From: a virus
Virus record (IMG/VR): IMGVR_UViG_3300029448_000147
Location: 2,618-32,216 of that record
Length of the DNA: 29,599 nt
Direction: 5' to 3' (one strand)
Below, in pieces: positions 1 through 7,159 of this stretch. The notes below the pieces were generated by a model, which was not told the DNA's origin, did not search any database, and was given only the letters and a program-made list of their open reading frames with translations. Each line of letters opens with the position of its first letter. Position 1 is the first letter of the stretch. The translations under genes were made by a program, and so were the position numbers.

Positions 1-2
1 CT

Positions 3-1298
3 CCACATAAAGGACATTTTCATTCGGTTATACAATACTCAAAAATGGCTGATGAAGTGGTTGTTATCATATCAAAGCCTGGTAAGTCAGTGAGAAAAAC
101 AAATACAGGCAAAACAATCTCGGACAGACAAGCTAAAAAAGTGTTTGAGATCATGATAAAGGCACAAGGTCTTAAAAATGTCAAAGTAATTACATCACCT
201 ACACCTTCACCAATTAAAGCTTCATATGACTATGTTGAGACGTTAAAAGACGTTGATGTTATATTTGGCTCTTCTAAAGACCCAGATGATCTCAAAAGGT
301 GGAAGACAGTTACGGCATATATGGATAAAAACAATCCTTCGATAACTGTATTAGACCCTAAAACAACAGCGGTAAATAGACTCTACTCAGCTACAGACAT
401 CAGAAATAAGATTGATGATATAGATGCATATGATGATGCATATCCTGGTAAATTATCCGACTCAGACAAGAAAAATATTTTTAACATATTAAATGAAAAC
501 ACATTTTCTGAATACTTCTATGAGTCTTTAAACTTAGGTGGACTTGAATATGAGAGAAGAGTTCACAACGCAATGGTGACAGCTAACATAGACGGACTTG
601 TACCAGGTGATAAACCGGGTGCAGGATTCAGTGCTGTGGGTAAAGGTGACATAGAAGCTACTTATAAAGGTAAAGAGTTTAATATTGAGATAAAAATGGA
701 TAAAAATGCCCAGATGGGTGGTACAAGTATTAGAATGGATGTGAATAATAATGAATATATACTTGTCAAACCGGATGCTGTCGATGAAGAGGTAGCACCT
801 TTATTTCTAGAAGCGGCCAAGAGAAAAGCCGATGATTTGAAAAAATGGGTCGATTTTATCAGAACGCAAGAACCACTCGAATTACATCAAAAAGTACCTT
901 ACACAGTTCCTTTCGGTGCTGTTACAAAAGAAGCATGGAGTTCGGCACAAAAACAAGGTCTATTAAAAGGACTTAACCAAGTAGAAAAATTTAAGAACGC
1001 AAATACAATAGCAAAAGCCTATAACAGAAAAGGTGTTTACTACATACAAATTGGCGGTCTTGGTTTATTTTATCTAGGAAAGAATCCACTTAAGTTACCT
1101 GTACCTAAATATGATGGTGAAGTTAACATTGAGTTTAGATTAGGTCCTAGTGGTAGTAAGAACAGAAAACTTTCTGATGGAACTTTAGTCAAAGTAGTTG
1201 GTGCTGGATATAGATGTCAAGGTAGATTAAAAACTACTAAGAAATCAAAATACTCATTAGACAATCCGGAATCTATCAAAGAATTATTTGGATCCTAA
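3..1298 (+). CDS. Nucleotidyltransferase fused to a PD-(D/E)XK nuclease-like domain (5' end missing)
   Basis: The gene runs in from outside the window. The open frame continues upstream of the first ATG (45) to base 3 and encodes PHKGHF, a match to the HxGH nucleotide-binding motif of the cytidylyltransferase/NMNAT superfamily, so 45 is not the true start. Numbering from that internal Met, SATDIR at 115-120 matches the ISSTxIR motif that closes such domains. The remaining ~260 residues look like a second domain: a Glu-bearing helix (about 166-178), Asp202 in GKGDIE, E215-I-K217 and Gln223, the spacing of a PD-(D/E)XK nuclease core. Related nucleotidyltransferase proteins are known in marine T4-like phages, sometimes annotated as structural. 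The nucleotidyltransferase part is clear from its two motifs; the nuclease part is inferred. The substrate is unknown. The 3' end overlaps the converging 70-residue gene by 15 bases. Confidence 0.7.
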   Translation, partial: PHKGHFHSVIQYSKMADEVVVIISKPGKSVRKTNTGKTISDRQAKKVFEIMIKAQGLKNVKVITSPTPSPIKASYDYVETLKDVDVIFGSSKDPDDLKRWKTVTAYMDKNNPSITVLDPKTTAVNRLYSATDIRNKIDDIDAYDDAYPGKLSDSDKKNIFNILNENTFSEYFYESLNLGGLEYERRVHNAMVTANIDGLVPGDKPGAGFSAVGKGDIEATYKGKEFNIEIKMDKNAQMGGTSIRMDVNNNEYILVKPDAVDEEVAPLFLEAAKRKADDLKKWVDFIRTQEPLELHQKVPYTVPFGAVTKEAWSSAQKQGLLKGLNQVEKFKNANTIAKAYNRKGVYYIQIGGLGLFYLGKNPLKLPVPKYDGEVNIEFRLGPSGSKNRKLSDGTLVKVVGAGYRCQGRLKTTKKSKYSLDNPESIKELFGS

Positions 1299-1496
1299 AT
1301 AAAAACTTTTAAAGCCTTCAATCTTTAACATATTTTTAAGTATACCTACAACAAGTGCATAATATCTATCGGATTCTTTTTCAACATTCTTATATCTATC
1401 CTTTACAATATCTTCAGCATCCTTGTATAATTCTTCGACTTCTTTTTCGGTTTTACCGCTTTTATCAGAAAATGACTTTATAATAGGTGAAGGCAT
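1284..1496 (-). CDS. Small conserved phage protein, 70 aa, unknown function
   Basis: A 70-residue charged, mostly helical protein beginning MPSPIIKSFSDKSGK, with no membrane segment or cysteine motif. The start is supported by a CGGAG ribosome site upstream on the minus strand. An exact T4 late promoter, TATAAATA, reads toward it about 28 bases before the start, so it is probably expressed late and may be a virion or assembly protein. The opening MPSPxxKSF looks like small uncharacterised proteins of marine T4-like phages, but that is recollection, not a search. It converges on the preceding gene and overlaps its last 15 bases. Confidence 0.7.
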   Translation of the reverse strand: MPSPIIKSFSDKSGKTEKEVEELYKDAEDIVKDRYKNVEKESDRYYALVVGILKNMLKIEGFKSFYLGSK

Positions 1497-1524
1497 GGTA
1501 TACTCCGTTGTTAACTATTATTCT

Positions 1525-1532
1525 TATTTATA
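1525..1532 (-). promoter_or_regulatory. T4-type late promoter for the 70-aa minus-strand gene
   Basis: The minus strand reads TATAAATA, identical to the T4 late promoter consensus recognised by gp55-RNA polymerase with the sliding clamp. It lies about 28 bases before the start at 1496, the same spacing as other such sites in this window. Confidence 0.6.
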
Positions 1533-1555
1533 ACTTAAACGAGAAAAAGATAATT

Positions 1556-2500
1556 ATGGAAAATATGGATTCTAAATGGGTCGATGCCTATATACCTCAA
1601 GTTGTTGACGATCTTGTACTAAATCCTACATCAAAGGATAAACTTAAAAGACTACTACAGTCTGGTAAAAGATTCAATGTATCACTTCATGGTAGAGCGG
1701 GTATTGGCAAAACAGCAACAAGTAATGTAATTTCAAAAACACTGGATGCTATTGAATACTTCGTTTCGTGTTCACTTGATGGTAACATTGATAACATAAG
1801 AACAAATGTACAAAGATTCTGTGAGTCTGTCTCTTTTGATGGAAGACCAAAACTTGTTATACTAGATGAGATTGATGGTATGAGTCTTGAAGCACAAAAG
1901 TCTCTTCGTAACATTATGGACAATCACAAAGATTGCATATTCATACTAACTTGTAACTATCTAAATCGTGTTATCGAACCTTTACAATCAAGGTGTCCAC
2001 CAGTATCATTACAGTTCTCTGTATCAGATATTAGACCTAGAGTTGAACACATTCTGAAAAGTGAGTCTATTGAGTATACCGAAGAAGACCTAAATAACTT
2101 TATGGAAAAGATACTTCCTAAGTTTCTTCCAGATATTAGAACATCAGTATCAGTACTTCAAGATTGTTGTTCTTCCGGTAAGTTAGACACAACTACAGAG
2201 ATTGCACTTATTGATGGTGTTGACGAAACATGTAAGTATATCCTAACTTCTACGAAAGAAGGTAAGACACCAATGGAGATAAGAGAATATCTAATAAAGA
2301 ACTCAGAAAAGTTTAGTGAAGACTATCTTAAACTATCATCAAGTATGTTTAATATTTTATGCAGAACAAAGATAGGTGCAGAGGATTTATCCAACATTGC
2401 AGACATAATTTATAGAGTAGATCAAGTAATCGATAAAGAAATACAATTCTTTGTTTTAGTATCATATCTACACAATCTAGTTAACAAAAATAATAAATAA
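1556..2500 (+). CDS. 44: Clamp loader large subunit, AAA+ ATPase (T4 gp44)
   Basis: ATPase subunit of the sliding-clamp loader, which opens the gp45 ring and places it on primed DNA for the polymerase. The 314-residue protein has Walker A GRAGIGKT (46-53), Walker B VILDEID (101-107, DEID in place of the more usual DEAD) and an SRC motif at 145-147 that supplies the arginine finger to the neighbouring subunit. Length fits T4 gp44 (319). I chose ATG 1556 (MENMDSKW) because the upstream extension from 1487 lies in the divergent promoter region and is not family-like. A gene for the partner small subunit (gp62) does not follow here, unlike in T4; it may lie elsewhere or be replaced. Confidence 0.93.
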   Translation: MENMDSKWVDAYIPQVVDDLVLNPTSKDKLKRLLQSGKRFNVSLHGRAGIGKTATSNVISKTLDAIEYFVSCSLDGNIDNIRTNVQRFCESVSFDGRPKLVILDEIDGMSLEAQKSLRNIMDNHKDCIFILTCNYLNRVIEPLQSRCPPVSLQFSVSDIRPRVEHILKSESIEYTEEDLNNFMEKILPKFLPDIRTSVSVLQDCCSSGKLDTTTEIALIDGVDETCKYILTSTKEGKTPMEIREYLIKNSEKFSEDYLKLSSSMFNILCRTKIGAEDLSNIADIIYRVDQVIDKEIQFFVLVSYLHNLVNKNNK

Positions 2501-2504
2501 GTAT

Positions 2505-2963
2505 ATGAGCATAGACAAGAAATACACAATCACAAAAACGTGTGATCTTTGTGGAAAACAAGAAGGTGATCACCTCAAATCAAAAGACTTTTACAAAGAA
2601 CCACCCTCATTGATTATGAAAAACCATGAGGGTAAACAAGTAAAACTCACACTTGAAGTTAAAATTGAAGAGTACGACAAAGATGGTGTAACAACTACAC
2701 TTGAAGACATACTAAATAATTTTCAGGATTTACATCAAGGATTGAATTATGATTCCATTGAAGATGAAAATACACAAAAAATAGATGACATAAATAACAT
2801 GATACCACCCAAAGTTGCAATGCTTTTACAGGATCTATATATCAGAGAGCTAAGCTATACAAACAGAAATGAAAATCAAGGTGTCTTGTGTAAAAAATGT
2901 CACACAGCTATGGTTAATATGGTATCTAAATTAGGTAAATTTGATAAAAAAGAGGTATTCTAG
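2505..2963 (+). CDS. Zinc-ribbon-like protein, 152 aa, unknown function
   Basis: Starts four bases after gp44 and so is probably co-transcribed. Two Cys pairs, C13-x2-C16 near the N terminus and C129-x2-C132 near the C terminus, could bind one zinc between them. The middle is acidic and helical. It occupies the position of gp62 in T4 but shows no resemblance that I recognise. The last base of its TAG stop is the first base of the next gene's GTG. Function unknown; a DNA-binding or polymerase-associated role is only a guess from context. Confidence 0.7.
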   Translation: MSIDKKYTITKTCDLCGKQEGDHLKSKDFYKEPPSLIMKNHEGKQVKLTLEVKIEEYDKDGVTTTLEDILNNFQDLHQGLNYDSIEDENTQKIDDINNMIPPKVAMLLQDLYIRELSYTNRNENQGVLCKKCHTAMVNMVSKLGKFDKKEVF

Positions 2964-3496
2964 TGTCCAAAAAAATAAATCCAATAGTTGAAGAGTTACT
3001 GGACTCTAATGAAATTCCTGAAGAGTTTGAAACACCCGAAGATTTGTTAGAAGGTATAGCTAACATGACCTCGGAAGTTGCCGAGATAAAACAAGAAGTT
3101 GAAGATGTAAAGGTATCTGGGGATCCCATCACAGATATAAAAATATTCAATGAAGTTTCAGACTTAATAAACAGAGCAGTTGCGGTTCTGGATACATGTA
3201 AGGAAGATATTGAAAGAAGTTCTTTACTTGACGCTGAACTTGTGTCAGCATATGCTAAGTTAATCTCATCAACTAGAGAAATAATTTCAGACAATATTGC
3301 TATATTTAGAGATCGCCAAAAACACATAGAAAAGATAGAGTTGGAGAATCTGAAACAAGAACATAAAAAAGAAATCTTGCGGATGAAAGATGATCTAGAT
3401 AAGTCAGTAAACGACAATTATGGTGAAACTAAAGCATTTGTACAAGAGGCTGTTATTGAACTCTTAAACGATGTTGAAAAAAATAAAAAAAACTAA
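2963..3496 (+). CDS. Coiled-coil protein, possible small terminase subunit (gp16-like)
   Basis: A 177-residue, highly charged, nearly all-helical protein. It starts at GTG within TAGTG, sharing one base with the previous stop, behind AGAGGT. Residues ~55-150 form long helices, including a stretch of the form ELVSAYAKLISSTREI, followed by a lysine-rich helix. This layout recalls T4 gp16 (164 residues), whose core also pairs a helix ending in a TNREIL-type stretch with an oligomerising coiled coil. The resemblance is one of pattern and size only, and gp17 is not adjacent. If it is gp16 it would recognise DNA for packaging. An assembly or coiled-coil adaptor protein remains possible. It is followed by a strong promoter, so it probably ends the gp44 operon. 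Confidence 0.6.
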   Translation: MSKKINPIVEELLDSNEIPEEFETPEDLLEGIANMTSEVAEIKQEVEDVKVSGDPITDIKIFNEVSDLINRAVAVLDTCKEDIERSSLLDAELVSAYAKLISSTREIISDNIAIFRDRQKHIEKIELENLKQEHKKEILRMKDDLDKSVNDNYGETKAFVQEAVIELLNDVEKNKKN

Positions 3497-3525
3497 TTGA
3501 CAACAATTAGATAGTTCTATATATT
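3497..3525 (+). promoter_or_regulatory. Near-consensus sigma-70 promoter upstream of the phage sigma gene
   Basis: TTGACA (3497-3502), a 17-base spacer and TATATT (3520-3525): 11 of 12 consensus bases at ideal spacing. It is the best host-type promoter in the window and reads into the sigma factor at 3575, implying early expression by the host holoenzyme. The ~45-base leader ends in AAGGAG. Confidence 0.75.
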
Positions 3526-3574
3526 AGTAAAAGTTTAGTAGAAAAAGTATCGTAAAGTATAGTTAAGGAGATAT

Positions 3575-4327
3575 ATGCCACATAATAGTAACTACGGTGA
3601 ACACATCAAAAAATACATGCAAGAAATAACAACCGAGGATTTTGATCCAGTAAGCAAGCAAGAAGAACAGGAAGTTTTAAATGACGACACATTATCAAAA
3701 CAAGAGAAGATAGACTTCTTAATGAAACGCAATATTCGATTGGTTTCAAAGATTGCAACGAAGTATACCAGCATTGCCGAATATGATGATATGATGCAAG
3801 AGGGTTGTATCGGACTAGCTAAGGCCGCTGAAAAGTTTGATATGACGAAAGACACCAAGTTCTGTACATATGCCTATTTCTGGGTATTCAAAGCTATTCA
3901 AGAATATCTGAAGAAAGAAAACAGAGACTTCTCCACAATTAGAAATCACAGTGGACTCTCACTAAACTATCAAGCATCTGAAGATGAACAGCACGATTCA
4001 AACAACTCATTAGAAAAAACAATTTCAGAATCCTCGTACACTACTCCTTCGGGTGGATATTCTGAGATAAACAAGAACGAAACTACAAATTTGTCAAACG
4101 AATTGAGCAAAATTGTATTAGAAAATAATGTACTGGATGACAGAGAAAAACACATAGTATTAAGTCGATTTTTCTCCGACAAAAAAAGAACATTAAAAGA
4201 CATCGGAAACGAAATAGGACTGTCTCATTCTATGGTTAAATTAGTGCAGGATAAAGCTTTACAGAAAATTAAAGAGTTTGTAGTTTCTGAAGGTATTTCA
4301 CGAGAAGATTTCGAGTTTACAGTGTAA
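3575..4327 (+). CDS. Sigma-70 family RNA polymerase sigma factor
   Basis: Directs RNA polymerase to phage promoters. The 250-residue protein has a region 1.2-like segment (HIKKYMQEIT..., about 10-36), a well-kept region 2 (about 50-120, with NIRLVSKIATKY, DDMMQEGCIGLAKAAEKFD and FCTYAYFWVFKAI), a short linker and a region 4 helix-turn-helix (about 186-236, with LKDIGNEIGLSHSMVKLVQDK at its core). It is closer in shape to bacterial RpoH/RpoS-type factors than to T4 gp55 (185 residues, no conventional region 4). Several T4-type late promoters occur in this window, so it may do the work of gp55. ATG 3575 follows AAGGAG. It sits directly upstream of the nucleotide reductase genes. Confidence 0.9.
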   Translation: MPHNSNYGEHIKKYMQEITTEDFDPVSKQEEQEVLNDDTLSKQEKIDFLMKRNIRLVSKIATKYTSIAEYDDMMQEGCIGLAKAAEKFDMTKDTKFCTYAYFWVFKAIQEYLKKENRDFSTIRNHSGLSLNYQASEDEQHDSNNSLEKTISESSYTTPSGGYSEINKNETTNLSNELSKIVLENNVLDDREKHIVLSRFFSDKKRTLKDIGNEIGLSHSMVKLVQDKALQKIKEFVVSEGISREDFEFTV

Positions 4328-4516
4328 ATAAAACTTGATGTCACGAGTTAAAAACCAGTTTAAACCCACTACGAATTACCCTGGCTAGAAGCATTTTTGA
4401 AATTTCAGCAGGATATTTGTATGTGGGTATTTTTAGTCTTTATGTGTTAAACCGTACATCATGCGTTCGTATAATATTTGTACGAATTTAACACTAAAGA
4501 ATTAAAGGAAAAGAAT
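4328..4516 (+). other. 189-base leader between the sigma gene and nrdB
   Basis: No convincing gene is present. TGTAAATA (4323-4330), a late-promoter variant, overlaps the sigma stop and could start a long nrd leader. AACTTG and CGAGTT (4332-4347) can form a 6-bp stem with one G-T pair. ACCCAC (4364-4369) can pair with GTGGGT (4423-4428) across a long loop. The promoter-operator region at 4466-4486 follows. No tRNA fold was found. Confidence 0.35.
4466..4486 (+). promoter_or_regulatory. Promoter -10 inside a palindrome upstream of nrdB
   Basis: A perfect TATAAT (4470-4475) has a weak -35 (TTAAAC, 4447-4452) at 17 bases. TTCGTA (4466-4471) and TACGAA (4481-4486) form perfect inverted arms centred on base 4476, just after the -10, and 8 of the 10 symmetric base pairs match. 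A repressor could bind here to control nrdBA. It does not match the NrdR box consensus well. Confidence 0.45.
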
Positions 4517-5497
4517 ATGCCAACAATCTTTGAAGAGCAAATATCTCGCAAACCAGACCGTTATCCATGGACCGAACAATTTATCGAATCCATGCACAAC
4601 GGATTTTGGACCGATAAAGAATTTAACTTTCAGTCTGATGTACAAGACTTCAAGGTAACACTTAACGAACGAGAAAAAGAAATGGTCGTTAGATGTCTTT
4701 CAGCCATCGGTCAAATTGAAGTAGCAGTTAAAACATTTTGGGCAAAATTAGGTGAAAATCTTCCACATCCAAGTTTAACCGATCTTGGTTATGTAATGGC
4801 TAATGTTGAAGTAATTCACAACAACGCATATGAGAGATTAATCGAAGTACTAGAAATGGAAGATGTATTCGAGAAGAATCTAGAATTGGATATAATTCAG
4901 AATCGTGTAAAATATTTAAGAAAATATAATCACAAATACTACAAAGACTCTAAAAAACAATATGTATATTCTTTGATTTTATTCACACTTTATGTGGAAA
5001 ATGTTTCCTTATTTTCTCAATTTTATACCATCAACTACTTCAACAGATTTAAAAATGTTCTAAAAGATACTGCACAACAAGTAGCTTACACTTCCAAGGA
5101 AGAACTCATTCATGCTATGGTCGGTATCAAACTAGTAAATGTAATCCGTGAAGAGCATCCAGAATTATTTGATGAAGAACTGGAATCACTAATACGAAAG
5201 CAATGTGTAAAGGCATATGAAGCTGAATCTAAAATTATTGACTGGTCGGTTAATGGATACAAATCAGAACATTTAAGTTCACCTATTATGAAAAACTTCA
5301 TAAAGAGTAGACTTAATGAAAGTCTAAAGCAAATAGGCTTTAAACCAGCCTTTGATGATATTGACAGTAAACTACTGGAGAAAACAACATGGTTTGAAGA
5401 AGATGTACTTGGTAATACAGCAACCGACTTTTTCTTCAAACGTCCTACAGAATATTCAAAAAATGATAAATCTTATGACGAAGATGATTTATTCTAG
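4517..5497 (+). CDS. nrdB: Class I ribonucleotide reductase, beta subunit
   Basis: Radical-generating subunit of class I ribonucleotide reductase, which with NrdA makes deoxyribonucleotides for phage replication. In the 326-residue protein the metal ligands can be placed at E68, E98 and H101 (EVIH), E161, E196 and H199 (ELIH), and the radical tyrosine at Y105, four residues after H101 as in E. coli. The first ligand is Glu where E. coli has Asp84. The acidic tail ending DEDDLF fits the NrdA-docking peptide. I chose ATG 4517 (MPTIFEEQ) because it has AAAGGAA in front; the in-frame TTG at 4478 lies inside the promoter palindrome. nrdA follows 12 bases after the stop. Confidence 0.95.
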   Translation: MPTIFEEQISRKPDRYPWTEQFIESMHNGFWTDKEFNFQSDVQDFKVTLNEREKEMVVRCLSAIGQIEVAVKTFWAKLGENLPHPSLTDLGYVMANVEVIHNNAYERLIEVLEMEDVFEKNLELDIIQNRVKYLRKYNHKYYKDSKKQYVYSLILFTLYVENVSLFSQFYTINYFNRFKNVLKDTAQQVAYTSKEELIHAMVGIKLVNVIREEHPELFDEELESLIRKQCVKAYEAESKIIDWSVNGYKSEHLSSPIMKNFIKSRLNESLKQIGFKPAFDDIDSKLLEKTTWFEEDVLGNTATDFFFKRPTEYSKNDKSYDEDDLF

Positions 5498-5503
5498 TAT
5501 AAT
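5498..5503 (+). promoter_or_regulatory. TATAAT directly before nrdA
   Basis: A perfect TATAAT begins immediately after the nrdB stop and ends 6 bases before the nrdA ATG, where there is no Shine-Dalgarno sequence. If it acts as a -10 element, transcription would start at or beside the ATG. No good -35 is visible. Confidence 0.3.
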
Positions 5504-5509
5504 ATAGTT

Positions 5510-7159
5510 ATGAATGAAAAATATTATTGGTTAAATAACGATAGTCGTTTATTTTTAGAGCGAGGCTATCTCGAAGAAGGTGAAACACCTGAGAAAAGAA
5601 TCAGGCAAATTTCCCTTCATGCGGAGAAGATTCTAAAAAAAGAAGGCTTTGCAAAGAAGTTCGAAGAGTACATGGCAAATGGCTGGTACTCACTAGCTTC
5701 ACCCATCTGGGCAAACTATGCTAAAAATAGAGGACTACCAATATCATGCTTTGGTTCATATATTGACGATACAATGGAAGAAATTTTATATACTGTATCA
5801 GAAGTTGGCATGATGTCTAAAATGGGTGGCGGTACATCAGCTTACTTCGGTCATCTACGCTCAAGAGGTTCCGAAATCAGATCAGGTGGTAACTCCTCAG
5901 GTCCTGTTCATTTCATGGAACTATTTGAGACAGTAACAAATGTTGTGTCTCAATCAAATGTAAGGCGTGGTTCTTTTGCCGGCTACCTAAATATTGAACA
6001 TGAAAACATAGATGAATTTTTATCCATCAGAAACGAAGGACACCCTATTCAGAATCTATCATTTGGTGTTACGGTGAGTGACAAGTGGATGAGGGAAATG
6101 ATTGATGGTGACAAAGACAAACGTAAGATATGGGGAAAGATTATTAAGAAAAGATTTGAGTCTGGTTATCCATATATTATGTTTAGCGATACGATGAATA
6201 AAAATAAACCAAAGGTTTATAAAGACAAAAATAAAACTATATGGGGATCAAATCTTTGTTCAGAGATTGCATTATCAACAGAAGTGGGTGAATCATTTGT
6301 GTGTTGTCTATCCTCTATGAATTTATTACATTATGATGAGTGGAAAGACACAGATGCAGTTGAGGTGTTAACATATTTCTTAGACTCCGTAATGACTGAT
6401 TTTATTGAAAAAGCGAAACAAATTCCTTTCATGAAAAGAACAGTCAACTTTGCTGAAAATCAAAGAGCGATTGGTATTGGTGTTTTAGGTTGGCATTCGT
6501 ATCTACAATCTAAGATGATAGCCTTTGAATCACTTGAAGCAAACGGATTGAATGTTCAAATACATAAACTAATACAAGAGAAGTCACATGAAGCTTCTAA
6601 AGAAATGGCCAAAGAGTATGGTGAACCTCCACTGTTAGAAGGTTATGGTATGAGAAACACAACTACAATGGCTATTGCACCTACAACATCAAGTTCATTT
6701 ATTCTTGGACAAGTATCACCAAGTGTTGAACCATTAAATAGTAACTACTTTGTTAAGGATCTAGCAAAAGGTAAGTTCACATATAAGAATCCTTATCTAA
6801 AAGCATTACTCAAGAAACATGGTAACGACAATAAAGACGTATGGAAATCTATTCTTGTAACCGGTGGTAGCGTTCAACACTTAATGTTCTTATCAGATGA
6901 AGAAAAAGCAGTATTTAAAACATTCGGTGAAATATCACAACATGATATTTTAATTCAAGCATCATCAAGACAAAAATATATTGACCAGTCACAAAGCTTA
7001 AATTTAATGATACATCCTGCCACACCCGCTAAAGATGTTAATAAATTATTAATTAGTGCTTGGGAAATGGGTATTAAAACACTATATTACCATCGTGGTA
7101 CAAATCCAGCACAAGAATTAAGCAGAGATTTGATGAGTTGTTCTAACTGTGAAGGGTAG
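5510..7159 (+). CDS. nrdA: Class I ribonucleotide reductase, alpha subunit
   Basis: Catalytic subunit that reduces ribonucleotides. At 549 residues it is shorter than E. coli NrdA (761) because it lacks the N-terminal ATP-cone, so overall activity control by dATP is probably absent. Visible active-site elements are C80 (PISCFG), N248-L-C250-x-E252 (the thiyl radical triad), the partner cysteine in VCCLSS (265/266), the tyrosine pair Y526-Y527 of the radical path and the C-terminal cysteines C544 and C547 that exchange electrons with thioredoxin or glutaredoxin. The substrate loop IAPTTSSS is present. No intron, split or frameshift is seen. The last 17 bases overlap the converging Ntn-hydrolase gene. 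Confidence 0.96.
   Translation: MNEKYYWLNNDSRLFLERGYLEEGETPEKRIRQISLHAEKILKKEGFAKKFEEYMANGWYSLASPIWANYAKNRGLPISCFGSYIDDTMEEILYTVSEVGMMSKMGGGTSAYFGHLRSRGSEIRSGGNSSGPVHFMELFETVTNVVSQSNVRRGSFAGYLNIEHENIDEFLSIRNEGHPIQNLSFGVTVSDKWMREMIDGDKDKRKIWGKIIKKRFESGYPYIMFSDTMNKNKPKVYKDKNKTIWGSNLCSEIALSTEVGESFVCCLSSMNLLHYDEWKDTDAVEVLTYFLDSVMTDFIEKAKQIPFMKRTVNFAENQRAIGIGVLGWHSYLQSKMIAFESLEANGLNVQIHKLIQEKSHEASKEMAKEYGEPPLLEGYGMRNTTTMAIAPTTSSSFILGQVSPSVEPLNSNYFVKDLAKGKFTYKNPYLKALLKKHGNDNKDVWKSILVTGGSVQHLMFLSDEEKAVFKTFGEISQHDILIQASSRQKYIDQSQSLNLMIHPATPAKDVNKLLISAWEMGIKTLYYHRGTNPAQELSRDLMSCSNCEG

Noticed and set aside
1291-1298. CCTAAATA at the end of the first gene as a late promoter
   Set aside because: It points into a converging gene with no plus-strand start nearby; probably chance.
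1487-1555. Longer N terminus for gp44 from ATG 1487
   Set aside because: It overlaps the start of the divergent gene and its promoter, and the extra residues are unlike gp44.
4338-4388. 16-codon frame (MSRVKNQFKPTTNYPG) before nrdB as a leader peptide
   Set aside because: No ribosome site and no attenuator-like pairing tied to it; chance frame likely.
4328-4516. tRNA or group I intron fragment upstream of nrdB
   Set aside because: No T-loop, acceptor stem or intron core elements could be found.
5510-7159. nrdA as a truncated pseudogene because of its short length
   Set aside because: All catalytic residues and the C-terminal cysteines are present; only the ATP-cone is absent, which is common in phage NrdA.
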